This document shows, one piece after another, positions 26,050 to 35,095 of a stretch of 64,000 nt of DNA. The notes under the pieces were generated by a model. The model made no database searches. It saw nothing but the letters and a program-made list of their open reading frames with translations, and was not told where the DNA came from. The DNA is taken from contig DKFM01000001.1 of NCBI GenBank assembly GCA_002452815.1, positions 1 through 64,000 of the forward strand, read 5' to 3'. Position numbers and translations under genes: made by a program. Position 1 is the stretch's first letter; each line of letters opens with the position of its first letter. Origin of the DNA: Rhodobacteraceae bacterium UBA6796 (GTDB taxonomy: Bacteria; Pseudomonadota; Alphaproteobacteria; Rhodobacterales; Rhodobacteraceae).

Positions 26050-26889
26050 ATGCAACTACAATATTTCACCGCGGCCGATGGCGCGAAACTGGCCTATCGC
26101 GACCGGGGCGCGGGGCCTGTTGTGATCGCGCTGGCGGGGCTGACGCGCAACAGCCATGACTTCGATTATCTGATGCATCACATGCCCGAGGGCGTTCGGG
26201 TGATCCGCCCCGATTACCGTGGGCGGGGCGAAAGCGCCTGGACCGGCGCCGCGACCTATACGGTTCCGCAGGAAGCCGCCGATGTGCTGGCCCTGATGGA
26301 TCATCTGGGGATCGCCCGGGCGGCGTTTCTGGGCACCTCGCGCGGCGGGCTGATCGCGATGTATCTGGCCGCGGTGGCGCATGACCGGGTGGCCGGGATC
26401 TGCCTGAACGATGTGGGGCCGGTGCTGGAGGCCGAGGGTCTGCAGCGGATCTTCGATTATGTCGGGCGCAACCCGGTGGCGCGCACGCTGGAGGGGGTGG
26501 CCGACCGGCTGCCGATGGTGATGCCGGGCTTCGCCAATGTGCCCGAAAGCCGTTGGGCCGAAGAGGCGGTGCGCCATTACGTGCAGACCGATGAAGGGGT
26601 GAAGATCAACTACGATCCGGCGCTGCGCGAGGCCTTTCTGGGCGCCTTCAAGGGCGATGCGGTGCCGACCGCCTGGCCGCTGTTTGACGCCTGTGCCGGG
26701 CTGCCGCTGGCCCTGATCCGGGGGGCAAATTCGGATCTGCTGAGCGCCGAAGCCGCCGCGGAAATGCGCGCGCGTCGGCCCGACATGATCTTTGCCGAAG
26801 TGCCCGACCGCGCACATGTTCCGTTCCTTGATGAACCTGAATCGGTGGCGGCGATCACCGCCTGGCTCGATCAGGCGGCGCGCGCATAA
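26050..26889 (+). CDS. Alpha/beta-fold hydrolase
   Basis: A 279-aa cytoplasmic serine hydrolase. The nucleophile elbow is GTSRGG (Ser97), the oxyanion region LAGLTRNSHDFDYL, the acid is probably the Asp in RGANSDLLS and the base the His in DRAHVPFLDEP near residue 257. The cap region (about 125-205) is of the haloperoxidase/esterase type. There is no Trp pair typical of haloalkane dehalogenases, so an esterase or C-C hydrolase is likelier. The substrate is unknown. The ATG at 26050 follows GGAGAG. Monocistronic, ending at a bidirectional terminator. Confidence 0.88.
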   Translation: MQLQYFTAADGAKLAYRDRGAGPVVIALAGLTRNSHDFDYLMHHMPEGVRVIRPDYRGRGESAWTGAATYTVPQEAADVLALMDHLGIARAAFLGTSRGGLIAMYLAAVAHDRVAGICLNDVGPVLEAEGLQRIFDYVGRNPVARTLEGVADRLPMVMPGFANVPESRWAEEAVRHYVQTDEGVKINYDPALREAFLGAFKGDAVPTAWPLFDACAGLPLALIRGANSDLLSAEAAAEMRARRPDMIFAEVPDRAHVPFLDEPESVAAITAWLDQAARA

Positions 26890-26910
26890 CCGCCAGCAGG
26901 GCCCCAATGC

Positions 26911-26940
26911 AAAACGCCGGACCCGAGGGCCCGGCGTTTC
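26911..26940. terminator. Bidirectional terminator (hydrolase/rplY)
   Basis: AACGCCGG (26913-26920) pairs with CCGGCGTT (26931-26938), with a further CCC/GGG inner helix. Flanking A and T runs serve both strands: TTTTGC after the minus-strand reading and TTTC after the plus-strand reading. It lies between the convergent hydrolase and rplY genes. Confidence 0.88.
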
Positions 26941-26962
26941 GTCATTCCGACAGCAGCGAGGA

Positions 26963-27580
26963 TTATTCCTCGGCCGCGGCCTCGGCTTCTTCGTTGTCGC
27001 TCGAGCGCAGGCCCGAGGGCGCCGCGATGTTGGCGATCACGAAGTTGCGGTCGATGGTCGGACGCGCGCCTTCCGGCAGGGTGATGTCGTTGATGTGGAT
27101 CACATCGCCGATCTGCTTGCCGGTCAGGTCCACGGTGATGTGGTCCGGGATGTCGCCAGCCAGAACTTCCAGTTCGACCTCGGGGCGCACCACGGTCAGC
27201 GTGCCGCCGCGTTTCAGGCCCGGCGCCGCTTCGTGGTTTTCGAAGGTGACGTGGATGAACAGGTTGATGCGCGAGGCGCGGTGGGTGCGCATGAAGTCGA
27301 TATGCGTCGGCAGATCCTTCACAACGTCTTTCTGAACGCCGCGGCAGATCACGCGCACGTCTTCCTGACCTTCAACCTTCAGGTTGAACAGGGTCGACAT
27401 GAAGCGGCCCTTGCGCAGGCGGGTCAGCAGCTTGTTGTAGTCGAAGTTCAGCGCGACCGGCTCTTTGCCGTCGCCATAGACGATACCGGGCACCATGCCC
27501 TCACGGCGTGCTGCGCGAGCGGCCCCCTTGCCCGTCCCCGTGCGCACCGTGGCTTCGAGAGTTTCGATCTCTTTGGCCAT
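26963..27580 (-). CDS. rplY: 50S ribosomal protein L25/general stress protein Ctc
   Basis: A 205-aa long-form L25 (Ctc/TL5 type) that binds the 5S rRNA in the large subunit. The L25 domain (residues 1-90) includes [20 protein letters not shown] and the C-terminal Ctc domain (about 95-190) includes [22 protein letters not shown]. The tail after residue 190 is Glu/Ala-rich. The ATG at 27580 is the first Met in frame with the domain. The longer frame is not L25-like. In this clade rplY usually precedes pth, which is not next to it here. Confidence 0.95.
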   Translation of the reverse strand: MAKEIETLEATVRTGTGKGAARAARREGMVPGIVYGDGKEPVALNFDYNKLLTRLRKGRFMSTLFNLKVEGQEDVRVICRGVQKDVVKDLPTHIDFMRTHRASRINLFIHVTFENHEAAPGLKRGGTLTVVRPEVELEVLAGDIPDHITVDLTGKQIGDVIHINDITLPEGARPTIDRNFVIANIAAPSGLRSSDNEEAEAAAEE

Positions 27581-27698
27581 TGTTATCTCCAATTGGTCAA
27601 GTTGCGGGCCCCCTCCAAGGGTGTGGGCCCATGAAGGTGCGCGCATACGCGGGAATCGGGAAAAAGGCAAGCAGTTCCGGCGCTGCGATGCGGGGGCG

Positions 27699-27729
27699 CG
27701 GGGATTTGAGTATTTTTGCCAAGAAGAAG
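27699..27729 (+). repeat. Dispersed intergenic repeat, copy D
   Basis: This copy reads GGGGATTTGAGTATTTTTGCC followed by an AAGAAGAAG end, 24 bp after the lldD stop (minus strand). It is the most diverged copy, with TATTTTTGCC in place of ATATTTTGGCC. Confidence 0.6.
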
Positions 27730-27752
27730 CCAGACGCGGGCCCCGGGGGCGT

Positions 27753-28916
27753 TCAGCTATAAGCGTCGAAGAACCCGTTCGGCACCAGCAGGTTTTCGCG
27801 CCTCAGATCCTGCACGCGGCGTTCGCCGCACAGCGCCATCGAGGTATCCAGCTCTTTCTGGATGATCTCGAGCGCGCGGGTCACGCCCGGCTCGCCCATC
27901 GCGCCCAGCCCGTAGACGAAGGCGCGGCCGATCATCACGCCCTTGGCGCCCAGGGCCAGCGCCTTGAGCACGTCCTGCCCCGAGCGGATGCCGCTGTCCA
28001 GCCAGACCTCGGTTCTGTCGCCCACGGCCTGCACGATCGAGGGCAGCATGCGGATCGAGCTGAGCGCGCCATCCAGCTGCCGCCCGCCGTGGTTCGACAC
28101 CACGATCGCATCGGCGCCGACCTGTGCGGCCATTTCGGCATCTTCGGGGGACAGGATGCCCTTCAGGATCACCTTGCCGCCCCACATGTCCATCAGCTTC
28201 TTGATCCGGTCCCAGTTCAGCGCCTGATCGAATTTCTCGGCGGTCCAGCTGTTCAGCGAGGCAGGGTCGGCCACGCTGTCCACATGGCCCACGATATTGC
28301 CGAAGAAGCGGCGTTTGGTTTGCAGCATCTCGATGCCCCAGCGCCATTTCGTCGCCAGATCCAGCATCACCGGAACGGTGAATTTCGGCGGCGCGGTCAG
28401 GCCGTTCTTCAGATCCTTGTGCCGCTGCCCCAGCAGTTGCAGATCGACGGTGATCACCAGCGCCGAACAGCCCGCCGCGCGGGCGCGTTGCAGCACCTTC
28501 ACGTTGAAATCATCGTCCGTCAGCGTGTAGATCTGAAACCAGAACGGCGCGTCGGTATTGTCGGCCACATCCTCGATCGAGCAGATCGACATCGTCGACA
28601 GGGTGAAGGGCACGCCGAATTTCGCCGCCGCCCGTGCCGCCTTGATCTCGCCATCGGCGCGCTGCATGCCGGTCAGCCCCACTGGCGCCAGTGCCACCGG
28701 CATCGCCACATCCTGCCCCAGCATGGTCGAGCGGGTCGTGCGCCCGGTCATGTCCACCGCGACCCGTTGGTTGAGCCGGATCTGCGCGAAATCGGTCGTG
28801 TTCTCGCGGAAGGTCTGCTCGGTATACGACCCGCTTTCGGCGTAGTCGTAGAACATTTTCGGCGTGCGTTTGCGGTGCAGGCGCTTGAGATCGTCGATGC
28901 AGGTGATGACGGGCAT
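27753..28916 (-). CDS. lldD: L-lactate dehydrogenase/alpha-hydroxy-acid oxidase LldD
   Basis: An FMN-dependent, quinone-linked dehydrogenase oxidising L-lactate to pyruvate at the inner membrane. The 387-aa TIM-barrel protein has [18 protein letters not shown] near the start, [36 protein letters not shown] (substrate Arg loop), the active-site [11 protein letters not shown], and the FMN-phosphate segment [18 protein letters not shown]. The ATG at 28916 directly precedes the family N-terminus. Length fits E. coli LldD (396). No lldP permease or lldR regulator adjoins. A palindrome lies in the divergent promoter region shared with the ZIP gene. Another 2-hydroxy acid is possible. Confidence 0.92.
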   Translation of the reverse strand: MPVITCIDDLKRLHRKRTPKMFYDYAESGSYTEQTFRENTTDFAQIRLNQRVAVDMTGRTTRSTMLGQDVAMPVALAPVGLTGMQRADGEIKAARAAAKFGVPFTLSTMSICSIEDVADNTDAPFWFQIYTLTDDDFNVKVLQRARAAGCSALVITVDLQLLGQRHKDLKNGLTAPPKFTVPVMLDLATKWRWGIEMLQTKRRFFGNIVGHVDSVADPASLNSWTAEKFDQALNWDRIKKLMDMWGGKVILKGILSPEDAEMAAQVGADAIVVSNHGGRQLDGALSSIRMLPSIVQAVGDRTEVWLDSGIRSGQDVLKALALGAKGVMIGRAFVYGLGAMGEPGVTRALEIIQKELDTSMALCGERRVQDLRRENLLVPNGFFDAYS

Positions 28917-28931
28917 TGCAGTCCCTCCGAT

Positions 28932-28952
28932 TTGGTTAGTTTCCGTTACCAA
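28932..28952. promoter_or_regulatory. Palindrome between divergent lldD and ZIP genes
   Basis: TTGGT (28932-28936) and ACCAA (28948-28952) form an inverted repeat with 11-bp spacing, 16 bp upstream of the lldD start. The half-sites recall GntR/FadR-type operators (TGGT..ACCA), but the spacing is wider than the three bases of E. coli FadR sites. The regulator is unknown. Confidence 0.4.
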
Positions 28953-29032
28953 TTCACGCAAAACTGCGCAACCTTTGCTTTGTGCTTGCCAAGTGCCGCG
29001 GGCTTGTGTCGAGTGCGCGGACAGGAGGCGCG

Positions 29033-29803
29033 ATGCAGGATATTCTTTACGGAGTGGGCGGCGGTTTTGTCGCGGCGGCGGCCACGGCGGCAGGGGCGAT
29101 CCCGGCGCTGATCGGGCGGTCCATGACGCAACGCACGGCCGACACGATGCTGGGTTTTGCCGCCGGCGTGATGCTGTCGGCGTCCTATTTCTCGCTGATC
29201 CTGCCCGGGATCGACGTGGCCGAAACGATGTTCGGTTCGCTCTGGATCGCGGCGATGGTGGCGGCGGTGGGCATCGCACTTGGGGCGGGCTTCGTCGCCT
29301 GGCTGAACGCGGTGCTGCCGCACGAGCATTTCCTGACCGGGCGCGAGGGCGGCGATGCGGCGGCACTGGCGCGGATCTGGCTGTTCGTGCTGGCGATCAC
29401 CATTCACAACTTCCCCGAGGGCCTGTCGATCGGCGTGGCCTTCGGGGCGGATCGTGCAAACGGCTTGTCGGTGATGACCGGGATTTCCCTGCAGGACATT
29501 CCCGAGGGGCTGGCCGTGGCTGTGGCGCTGGTCGGGCAGGGTTACACCCGTCGCCGTGCCTTTCTGGTGACCATGGCAACGGGTCTGGTGGAACCCGTGG
29601 GCGCCTTGCTTGGCGCGACGGCGGTGTCGGTGTCTTCGGCGCTGCTGCCCTGGGGGCTGACCTTCGCGGCGGGCGCGATGCTCTATATCATCAGCCACGA
29701 GATCCTGCCCGAAACCCACCGCAACGGGCATCAGAACCGGGCGACGGCGGGGCTGATCTTTGGCCTGATCCTGATGATGTTCCTGGACGTGACGCTGGGC
29801 TGA
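29033..29803 (+). CDS. ZIP-family divalent metal transporter
   Basis: A 256-aa inner-membrane protein of the ZIP family (ZupT/GufA-like), importing zinc, iron or manganese. About eight helices are visible. The metal-binding motifs are HNFPEGLSIG (about residue 127) and DIPEGLAVAVAL, both diagnostic, plus HEILPETHRNGHQ near the C-terminus. A short loop with HEHFLTGREGG between helices 3 and 4 is a likely metal-sensing variable region. The ATG at 29033 lies nine bases after GGAGG. Substrate cannot be read from sequence. It is divergent from lldD. Confidence 0.92.
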   Translation: MQDILYGVGGGFVAAAATAAGAIPALIGRSMTQRTADTMLGFAAGVMLSASYFSLILPGIDVAETMFGSLWIAAMVAAVGIALGAGFVAWLNAVLPHEHFLTGREGGDAAALARIWLFVLAITIHNFPEGLSIGVAFGADRANGLSVMTGISLQDIPEGLAVAVALVGQGYTRRRAFLVTMATGLVEPVGALLGATAVSVSSALLPWGLTFAAGAMLYIISHEILPETHRNGHQNRATAGLIFGLILMMFLDVTLG

Positions 29804-29830
29804 GCGGGGCGGGCGCCCCGCCCGGAGGTT

Positions 29831-31162
29831 TCAGACGGTATCCAGATACAGTTCCGATTGTTCCTGATCGGACAGCTCGGCCATGTAGTGAATTTCCTGC
29901 CGCTTGGTCATCAGGAAATTCTCGACGATCTCGTCATCGAAGATCCGCCGCACCAGCGGACACATCGAAAAGGTTTCGATCGCGCGGTGCCAGGTCGGCG
30001 GCAACTGGTCAAGGTTCTGCGCATAGGCGTTGCCCTTGAGCGGTTCATCCGGGATCATCCGATCCTCGATCCCGATCAGCGCGGCGCCCAGAATGGCGGC
30101 GATCATCAGATAGGGGTTCACATCGCCCCCGGCCACGCGATGTTCGATCCGGCGCGCGGCATTGCCCGAACTGGGCACCCGCAGCGCGGCCGTGCGGTTT
30201 TCATAGGCCCAGCCGATGCCGGTTGGCGCATGCGCATTGGGCACCAGCCGGTCATAGCTGTTTTCATGCGGCGCGAAGATCAGCGTCGATCCGGGCAATG
30301 CGGCCAGACACCCCGCCACCGCCTGACGCAGCGCGTCAGACCCCTGCGGCGTGCCGTCGTTGAAGATATTCTCGCCCGCCGCGTCGAGCACGGAAAAATG
30401 CGTGTGCATCCCGTTGCCCGCCCACATGTCATAGGGTTTCGCCATGAAGCTGGCGGCAAATCCGTGGCGGCGCGCCAGCCCCTTGACCAGCATCTTGAAC
30501 AGCCAGGTGTCATCGGCGGCCTTCAGCGGGTCGGCCTGATGCATCAGGTTGATTTCGAACTGGCCGGGCCCGGCCTCGGAAATCGCGGTATCGGCGGGGA
30601 TATCCATTTCCTCGCACGCCTCATAAAGCGCGGTGAAAAACGCATCGAAAGCATCGAGCGCCCGCAAGGACAGCGTTTCGCCCCCGGTGCGGCGTTTGCC
30701 GGAACGGGGCGAGGGCGGCACCCGCAATCGCGACCCGGAATCGTCGATCAGGAAGAACTCCAGCTCGGTCGCGACAACCGGGGTCAGACCGCGCGCCTTG
30801 TAACGATCCAGCACCCGGGCCAGCGCCTGGCGCGGATCGCCGGCATAGGGGCGACCGTCCATGTGGAACATCCAGATCGGCAACAGCGCGGTCGGCGCCT
30901 CCAGCCAGGGCATCGGCAGGAAACCGCGTTCGGTGGGCATCAACAAACCGTCGCAATCGCCGGTCTCGAACACCAGCGGGCTGTCTTCGATATCCTCGCC
31001 CCAGATGTCGAGGTTCATCACCGAAAACGGAAACCGGGTGCCTTCGGTGAAGACCTTGCTTGCGAAGCGCGCGGGAATGCGTTTGCCGCGCGCCACCCCG
31101 TTCAGATCAGCCGCCGCCACGCGAATGGTGCGCACCTCGGGGTGTTCTTTCAGCCAGTCCAT
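29831..31162 (-). CDS. Glutamine-synthetase-like ligase (gamma-glutamylputrescine synthetase type)
   Basis: A 443-aa ATP-dependent ligase of the GS superfamily, closest in motif to PuuA. Catalytic-domain segments: ATELEFFLID, SEAGPGQFEINLMHQADPLKAADD, GNGMHTHFSVLD, FAPHENSYDRLVPN, YENRTAALRVPSSG and EHRVAGGDVNPYLMIAAIL. The adenylylation-site Tyr region of GlnA is not conserved. The short N-terminal beta-grasp is present. It is the last gene after a polar amino-acid/amine ABC importer, three bases after the permease stop, which suggests it glutamylates the imported compound (an amine or amino acid) as the first catabolic step. Glutamine synthesis itself is less likely. Confidence 0.88.
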   Translation of the reverse strand: MDWLKEHPEVRTIRVAAADLNGVARGKRIPARFASKVFTEGTRFPFSVMNLDIWGEDIEDSPLVFETGDCDGLLMPTERGFLPMPWLEAPTALLPIWMFHMDGRPYAGDPRQALARVLDRYKARGLTPVVATELEFFLIDDSGSRLRVPPSPRSGKRRTGGETLSLRALDAFDAFFTALYEACEEMDIPADTAISEAGPGQFEINLMHQADPLKAADDTWLFKMLVKGLARRHGFAASFMAKPYDMWAGNGMHTHFSVLDAAGENIFNDGTPQGSDALRQAVAGCLAALPGSTLIFAPHENSYDRLVPNAHAPTGIGWAYENRTAALRVPSSGNAARRIEHRVAGGDVNPYLMIAAILGAALIGIEDRMIPDEPLKGNAYAQNLDQLPPTWHRAIETFSMCPLVRRIFDDEIVENFLMTKRQEIHYMAELSDQEQSELYLDTV

Positions 31163-31165
31163 GTC

Positions 31166-31993
31166 TCACCTGATGATTTGCGGCCTGATCCTCAGGCGCG
31201 GGCGGTGAGCCTGCGGCAGATGGCGGTTCAGGCGGCGGTTGACCACCCCGAACAGACCGATCAGCGCCAGCGTGACGCAGATGAAATAGAAGGCAGCGAT
31301 CGGGTAGGGGATGAAGGGGTTGAAGGTCTTGTCGGCGAAAAACTTCGCGTAATACAGCGCATCGCCGCGTTGCTGATAGGCCGGAAAGCCCGAGAAGAAG
31401 ACCAGCGTCGTGGCGTGGAACAGGAAGATCGCCTCGTTCGTATAGGCGGGCCAGGCCAGCCGCAGCATGGTGGGCCACAGCACGCGGCGGAACTTGTTCC
31501 AGCCGGTCAGCCCGTAGGCATCGGCGGCCTCGATATCGCCCTTGGGCACCGAGCGCAGCGCGCCATAGAAGATTTCGGCCGAATAGGCGGCGGTGTTCAG
31601 GAACAGCACGAACAGTGCGCCCGCCCAGGCCGAGGTCACCCAGTTGGTCTGCACCGTCAGCCCGAAGATGTTGATGCCCGCGCGCGGCAGCATCACCAGC
31701 GCCTCATAGGCCAGGAAGAACTGGATGAACAACGGCGAGCCGCGGAAGACGAAGATGAACCATTCCGCAGGTTTGCGGATCAAGGGCGCCTCGGCGGCCT
31801 TGGCCAGCGCCAGCCCGGTCGCCAGAAAGAAGCCGAAGGCCAGCGCCAGAACGCCGAAATAGATGTTCCAGATCAGGCCAGAGCCGATCAGCGTGAACTG
31901 GTGGCACAGCGTGAAGTCGCTGCGCGGCAACAGCCGTTCGCCAATGCCCAGCGAGCGCAGGCCATAATCGGCGATGATTTCGGTGCAGCTCAT
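31166..31993 (-). CDS. Polar amino-acid ABC transporter permease (HisM/ArtM type)
   Basis: A 275-aa inner-membrane permease of the His/Glu/Gln/Arg/opine family. About six helices. The EAA-type coupling loop is VPKGDIEAADAYGLTGWNKFRRVLWP. It overlaps the partner permease (start 31993, partner stop 31990) by four bases, giving a heterodimeric channel as in HisQM. Gene order is ATPase, binding protein, permease, permease, ligase. Confidence 0.9.
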   Translation of the reverse strand: MSCTEIIADYGLRSLGIGERLLPRSDFTLCHQFTLIGSGLIWNIYFGVLALAFGFFLATGLALAKAAEAPLIRKPAEWFIFVFRGSPLFIQFFLAYEALVMLPRAGINIFGLTVQTNWVTSAWAGALFVLFLNTAAYSAEIFYGALRSVPKGDIEAADAYGLTGWNKFRRVLWPTMLRLAWPAYTNEAIFLFHATTLVFFSGFPAYQQRGDALYYAKFFADKTFNPFIPYPIAAFYFICVTLALIGLFGVVNRRLNRHLPQAHRPRLRIRPQIIR

Positions 31994-32883
31994 GCGCCTG
32001 CCTCCCCGGCCAGTTTACGCTGCGCCTCGCCCGCCATCGTGGCCTGACCGCGCGACAGCCTTGTCGTCAGACGGCCCAGCACGACCTCTGAGACGCGGGT
32101 CATCGCCAGATAGAAACACAGCAGCCCCAGGAAATACCACACGCGCCAGTCGGGGTGCGGATAGGCATAGATCTGCGATTTGGTCGAGCCGAGTTCGCGC
32201 GCCCAATAAACGATGTCCTCGACCCCCAGCAGGAACAGCAGCGGCGTGGCCTTGATAAGGATCATCCACAGGTTCGACAGCCCGGGCAGGGCATAGGTCC
32301 ACATCTGCGGGATCAGGATGCGGCGGCTGACCTGGCGCGGGGTCATGCCATAGGCCTCGGCGGTTTCCAGCTGCGCGCGCGGCACGGCATTCATCGCGCC
32401 GAACAGGACATTGGCGGCAAAGGCGCCGAAGACGATGGAAAACGCCACCACGGCTAGGGTGAAGCCGTAAGCCTCGTGCCAGATCTGCGGGCTGGTGGAC
32501 AGCGGCAGCTTGGCCGCGGCGCAGACGTTGAATTCGCCATTGGCCCAGACAGGTTCACCCGTCGGCGGGCATTTCCACAAATGGCGCAGGTATTCCAACC
32601 CCTGATCCAGCGCGACCGGCACGAACAGGAAAAACACGATGTCGGGCACGCCGCGCACCATCGCCGTATAGCCCTTGCCCAGCCAGCGCAGCGGCGCGAC
32701 CGGGCTGCGCGCCGCCAGGGCGCCGGCAAAGCCGAAGGCCAGTGCCACGGGGGCGGTAATCAGCATTAGGGCCAGAACCACGAAGAACGAGCCGTAGAAC
32801 AGCATGTGCTTGCCCGAGGTCAGGTAGCACAGGAGCCAGCTCAGGCCCTCGAGTTGGGAAGGATCGGCGCAGCTTGCGAACAT
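31990..32883 (-). CDS. Polar amino-acid ABC transporter permease (HisQ/ArtQ type)
   Basis: A 297-aa permease, partner of the downstream one. Its coupling loop is VPRAQLETAEAYGMTPRQVSRRILIP. Between the first and later helices lies an unusually long periplasmic loop of about 55 residues (about 110-165) containing two Cys (LWKCPPTG, NVCAAAK) that could form a disulfide. Typical HisQ is about 230 aa, so this insertion accounts for the extra length. It begins 37 bp after the binding-protein stop. Confidence 0.9.
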   Translation of the reverse strand: MFASCADPSQLEGLSWLLCYLTSGKHMLFYGSFFVVLALMLITAPVALAFGFAGALAARSPVAPLRWLGKGYTAMVRGVPDIVFFLFVPVALDQGLEYLRHLWKCPPTGEPVWANGEFNVCAAAKLPLSTSPQIWHEAYGFTLAVVAFSIVFGAFAANVLFGAMNAVPRAQLETAEAYGMTPRQVSRRILIPQMWTYALPGLSNLWMILIKATPLLFLLGVEDIVYWARELGSTKSQIYAYPHPDWRVWYFLGLLCFYLAMTRVSEVVLGRLTTRLSRGQATMAGEAQRKLAGEAGA

Positions 32884-32919
32884 GGGGGTCGGGCGGCCCG
32901 GAAGGGCCGCCCCCTGTCA

Positions 32920-33636
32920 TCAGAACGTGGCGGCTTCGTCGCCGAACCATTTCGTGATCATCGTGTTGAGCGTGCCGTCGGCCTTCATCTCGGTGATCAC
33001 CGCGTCGAACTTGGCTTTCAGCTCGGTGTCGGATTTGCGCAGGCCCATGCCGACGCCGCCGCCCAGCGGCACATCCGCGCCCGCCCAGACCATTTCACCG
33101 CCTTCGGTGACGAAGGGCGCCAGCGCGTCCTTGTCGGCAAACACCGCGTCGGCCTCGCCGTTCTTCACCGCCGCGACGGTATCGTCGAGCGTGGCGAATT
33201 CCAGCAGCGTGGCGCCCGACTTGGCGACGTAATCGGCCTGGATCGTGCCGACCTGCGCGGCGACCACGCCCTGAAGATCCGCGTCAGCCGTCATCGCCAT
33301 GTAGGACGAGGCCGCCGGGGGGATGTAGTTCTGGGTGAAGTCGATGGTTTCCTTGCGCTCATCGGTGATGCTCATGCCCGCGATGATCGTGTCGTAGTTA
33401 CCCGACAGCAGGTTCGGGATGATGCTGTCCCATTCGTTGGTGACCCATTCGCAGGTCAGCCCGGCCTTGGCGCACATCGTGTCGCCCAGCTCGCGCTCGA
33501 ACCCGTCGACTTCACCCTTGTCGTTGATGAAGTTGTAGGGAGGGTAGGCGCCTTCGGTGCCCATGCGCACCGTTTCAGCCATGGCAAAGCCGCTGCAAAG
33601 CGCCAGCGCCGCGGTGGTCAGGATCAGCTTTTTCAT
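32920..33636 (-). CDS. Polar amino-acid ABC transporter substrate-binding protein
   Basis: A 238-aa periplasmic binding protein of cluster 3 (HisJ/ArtJ/LAO type). Signal peptide residues 1-20 (cleavage after FAMA). The mature start VRMGTEGAYPPYNFINDKGE is characteristic. LLSGNYDTIIAGMSITDERKETIDF contains the ligand-carboxylate loop, and VGTIQADYV the second lobe. It likely binds a cationic amino acid or polyamine-like amine, by analogy and by linkage to a GS-like ligase. The ligand is not determinable here. Confidence 0.92.
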   Translation of the reverse strand: MKKLILTTAALALCSGFAMAETVRMGTEGAYPPYNFINDKGEVDGFERELGDTMCAKAGLTCEWVTNEWDSIIPNLLSGNYDTIIAGMSITDERKETIDFTQNYIPPAASSYMAMTADADLQGVVAAQVGTIQADYVAKSGATLLEFATLDDTVAAVKNGEADAVFADKDALAPFVTEGGEMVWAGADVPLGGGVGMGLRKSDTELKAKFDAVITEMKADGTLNTMITKWFGDEAATF

Positions 33637-33680
33637 AGTCTCAACTCCACTGTTGAAGATCGTGTTTTTGGTTTTCGGAT

Positions 33681-34457
33681 TCAGGCCGGCGCGGTGGCCG
33701 ACAGGAATTGTTGCAGCCGTTCCGATTTCGGCGCGCCGAACAGCGCCTCGGGCGGGCCTTCTTCCTCGATCTTGCCCTGATGCAGGAAGATGACGTGATC
33801 GGACACATCGGCCGCCAGCCGCATGTCGTGGGTCACCAGGATCATCGTGCGATGTTCGCCCGCCAGATCCTTGATGACCTTGACCACCTCTTGTTGCAAT
33901 TCGGGGTCAAGCGCCGAGGTCGGCTCGTCGAACAGCAGCGCCTCGGGCTGCATGCACAGCGCGCGCGCGATGGCGGCGCGCTGTTGCTGGCCGCCGGACA
34001 GTTGCGCGGGCCAGTTGTCGGCCTTGTCGCCAATGCCCACCTTGTCCAGCAGGCTGCGTGCCAGCGCCTCGACCTGCTCCGCGGGGCGGCCCAGCACGGT
34101 GACCGGCGCTTCCATCACGTTTTGCAGAATGGTCATGTGCGACCACAGATTGAATTGCTGGAACACCATCGACAGGTTGGTGCGGAACCGCGTCACCTGC
34201 GCGCGATCGGCCGGGTGGCGCCGCAGGCCTTCGCCCGCCCATTTGACGGCCTCGCCCTCGAACAGGATTTCGCCTTGCTGACTGTCTTCCAGCAGGTTGC
34301 AGCAGCGCAGGAGCGTGGATTTGCCCGACCCGGACGACCCGATGAGCGAGATCACCTGTCCGCGTTCGGCACGGATGGAGACGCCCTTGAGGACCTCCAG
34401 CTGGCCATAGCTTTTGTGCAGGTTGCGAATTTCGATGACGGGCGCGGGATCGGTCAC
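33681..34457 (-). CDS. Polar amino-acid ABC transporter ATP-binding protein (GTG start)
   Basis: A 258-aa ABC ATPase of the HisP/GlnQ family: Walker A GSSGSGKSTLLRCCN, Q-loop in MVFQQFNLWSHMTILQNVMEAP, signature LSGGQQQRAAIARAL, Walker B ALLFDEPTSALDPEL, switch His in LVTHDMRLAADVSD. I chose GTG at 34457, preceded by AGAGAAG. The longer frame adds non-homologous Arg-rich sequence. It is first in the five-gene operon, 45 bp before the binding protein. Confidence 0.9.
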   Translation of the reverse strand: MTDPAPVIEIRNLHKSYGQLEVLKGVSIRAERGQVISLIGSSGSGKSTLLRCCNLLEDSQQGEILFEGEAVKWAGEGLRRHPADRAQVTRFRTNLSMVFQQFNLWSHMTILQNVMEAPVTVLGRPAEQVEALARSLLDKVGIGDKADNWPAQLSGGQQQRAAIARALCMQPEALLFDEPTSALDPELQQEVVKVIKDLAGEHRTMILVTHDMRLAADVSDHVIFLHQGKIEEEGPPEALFGAPKSERLQQFLSATAPA

Positions 34458-34593
34458 TTTGGGCTTCTCTTTGTCCGGTTGGTCAAGTTGGCGCGATTTT
34501 CGGGGGGAATGCAACGGGCGAGTGACGGCTGACGCAAGGGGATGCGCCAAAAAGACAGGCAGGCGGCGCGATTTTATGCGGGCGCCGGGAAAA

Positions 34594-35037
34594 TCAGCCG
34601 CGCTGTGTCTGCACCCTCTGCCGCGCCAGCGCCGAATCACGGTCGTTGATGCCCAGAAGATTGGCCGCCAGCCGGATCAGCGCCTCTTCCTCGGCCTCGC
34701 GCGATCCGTCGGCCAGGGCGACCTCCCACATCGCCTCGATCACGCTGATCCGGTTTTCATGCGGGATCCGGTCCTTCAGCGCGCGGGTGAAGCGCACCGT
34801 GTCGGGGGCCTCGGCCTCCACCTCTTCGGCGCGCTGGCGCAGGGCTTCGGCCTGCGCGGGGCTTAGGCCCCCGCGTGCCGCCAAGATACGGTCGATGCGC
34901 GCCTTTTCGGCTGCGTCGAAATGATGATCGGCGCGCGCCAGCCGCACCAGAAGCGCCGCCAGCGCCAGTTCGGCATCATCGGCGGTCAGTGGTTCGGGTT
35001 GCGGGGCTGCAAGCAGCGAAAGGAGCGCTTTGATCAT
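34594..35037 (-). CDS. TerB-family protein
   Basis: A 147-aa soluble helical protein with the TerB/DjlA-like fold: ALAALLVRLARADHHFDAAEKARIDRIL and, in the second repeat, MWEVALADGSREAEEEALIRLAANLLGI, each with acidic residues that could bind divalent metal. TerB was named from tellurite-resistance loci, but isolated single-domain proteins such as this are housekeeping genes of unknown function, and no other ter gene is present. It stands alone between the ABC operon and the DUF1330 gene. Confidence 0.85.
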   Translation of the reverse strand: MIKALLSLLAAPQPEPLTADDAELALAALLVRLARADHHFDAAEKARIDRILAARGGLSPAQAEALRQRAEEVEAEAPDTVRFTRALKDRIPHENRISVIEAMWEVALADGSREAEEEALIRLAANLLGINDRDSALARQRVQTQRG

Positions 35038-35095
35038 GGTCGCAATGTAATGCCAGTGCCAGTGGGGACAAGGGCGCGCGCGCCCCTGCGCGGGG

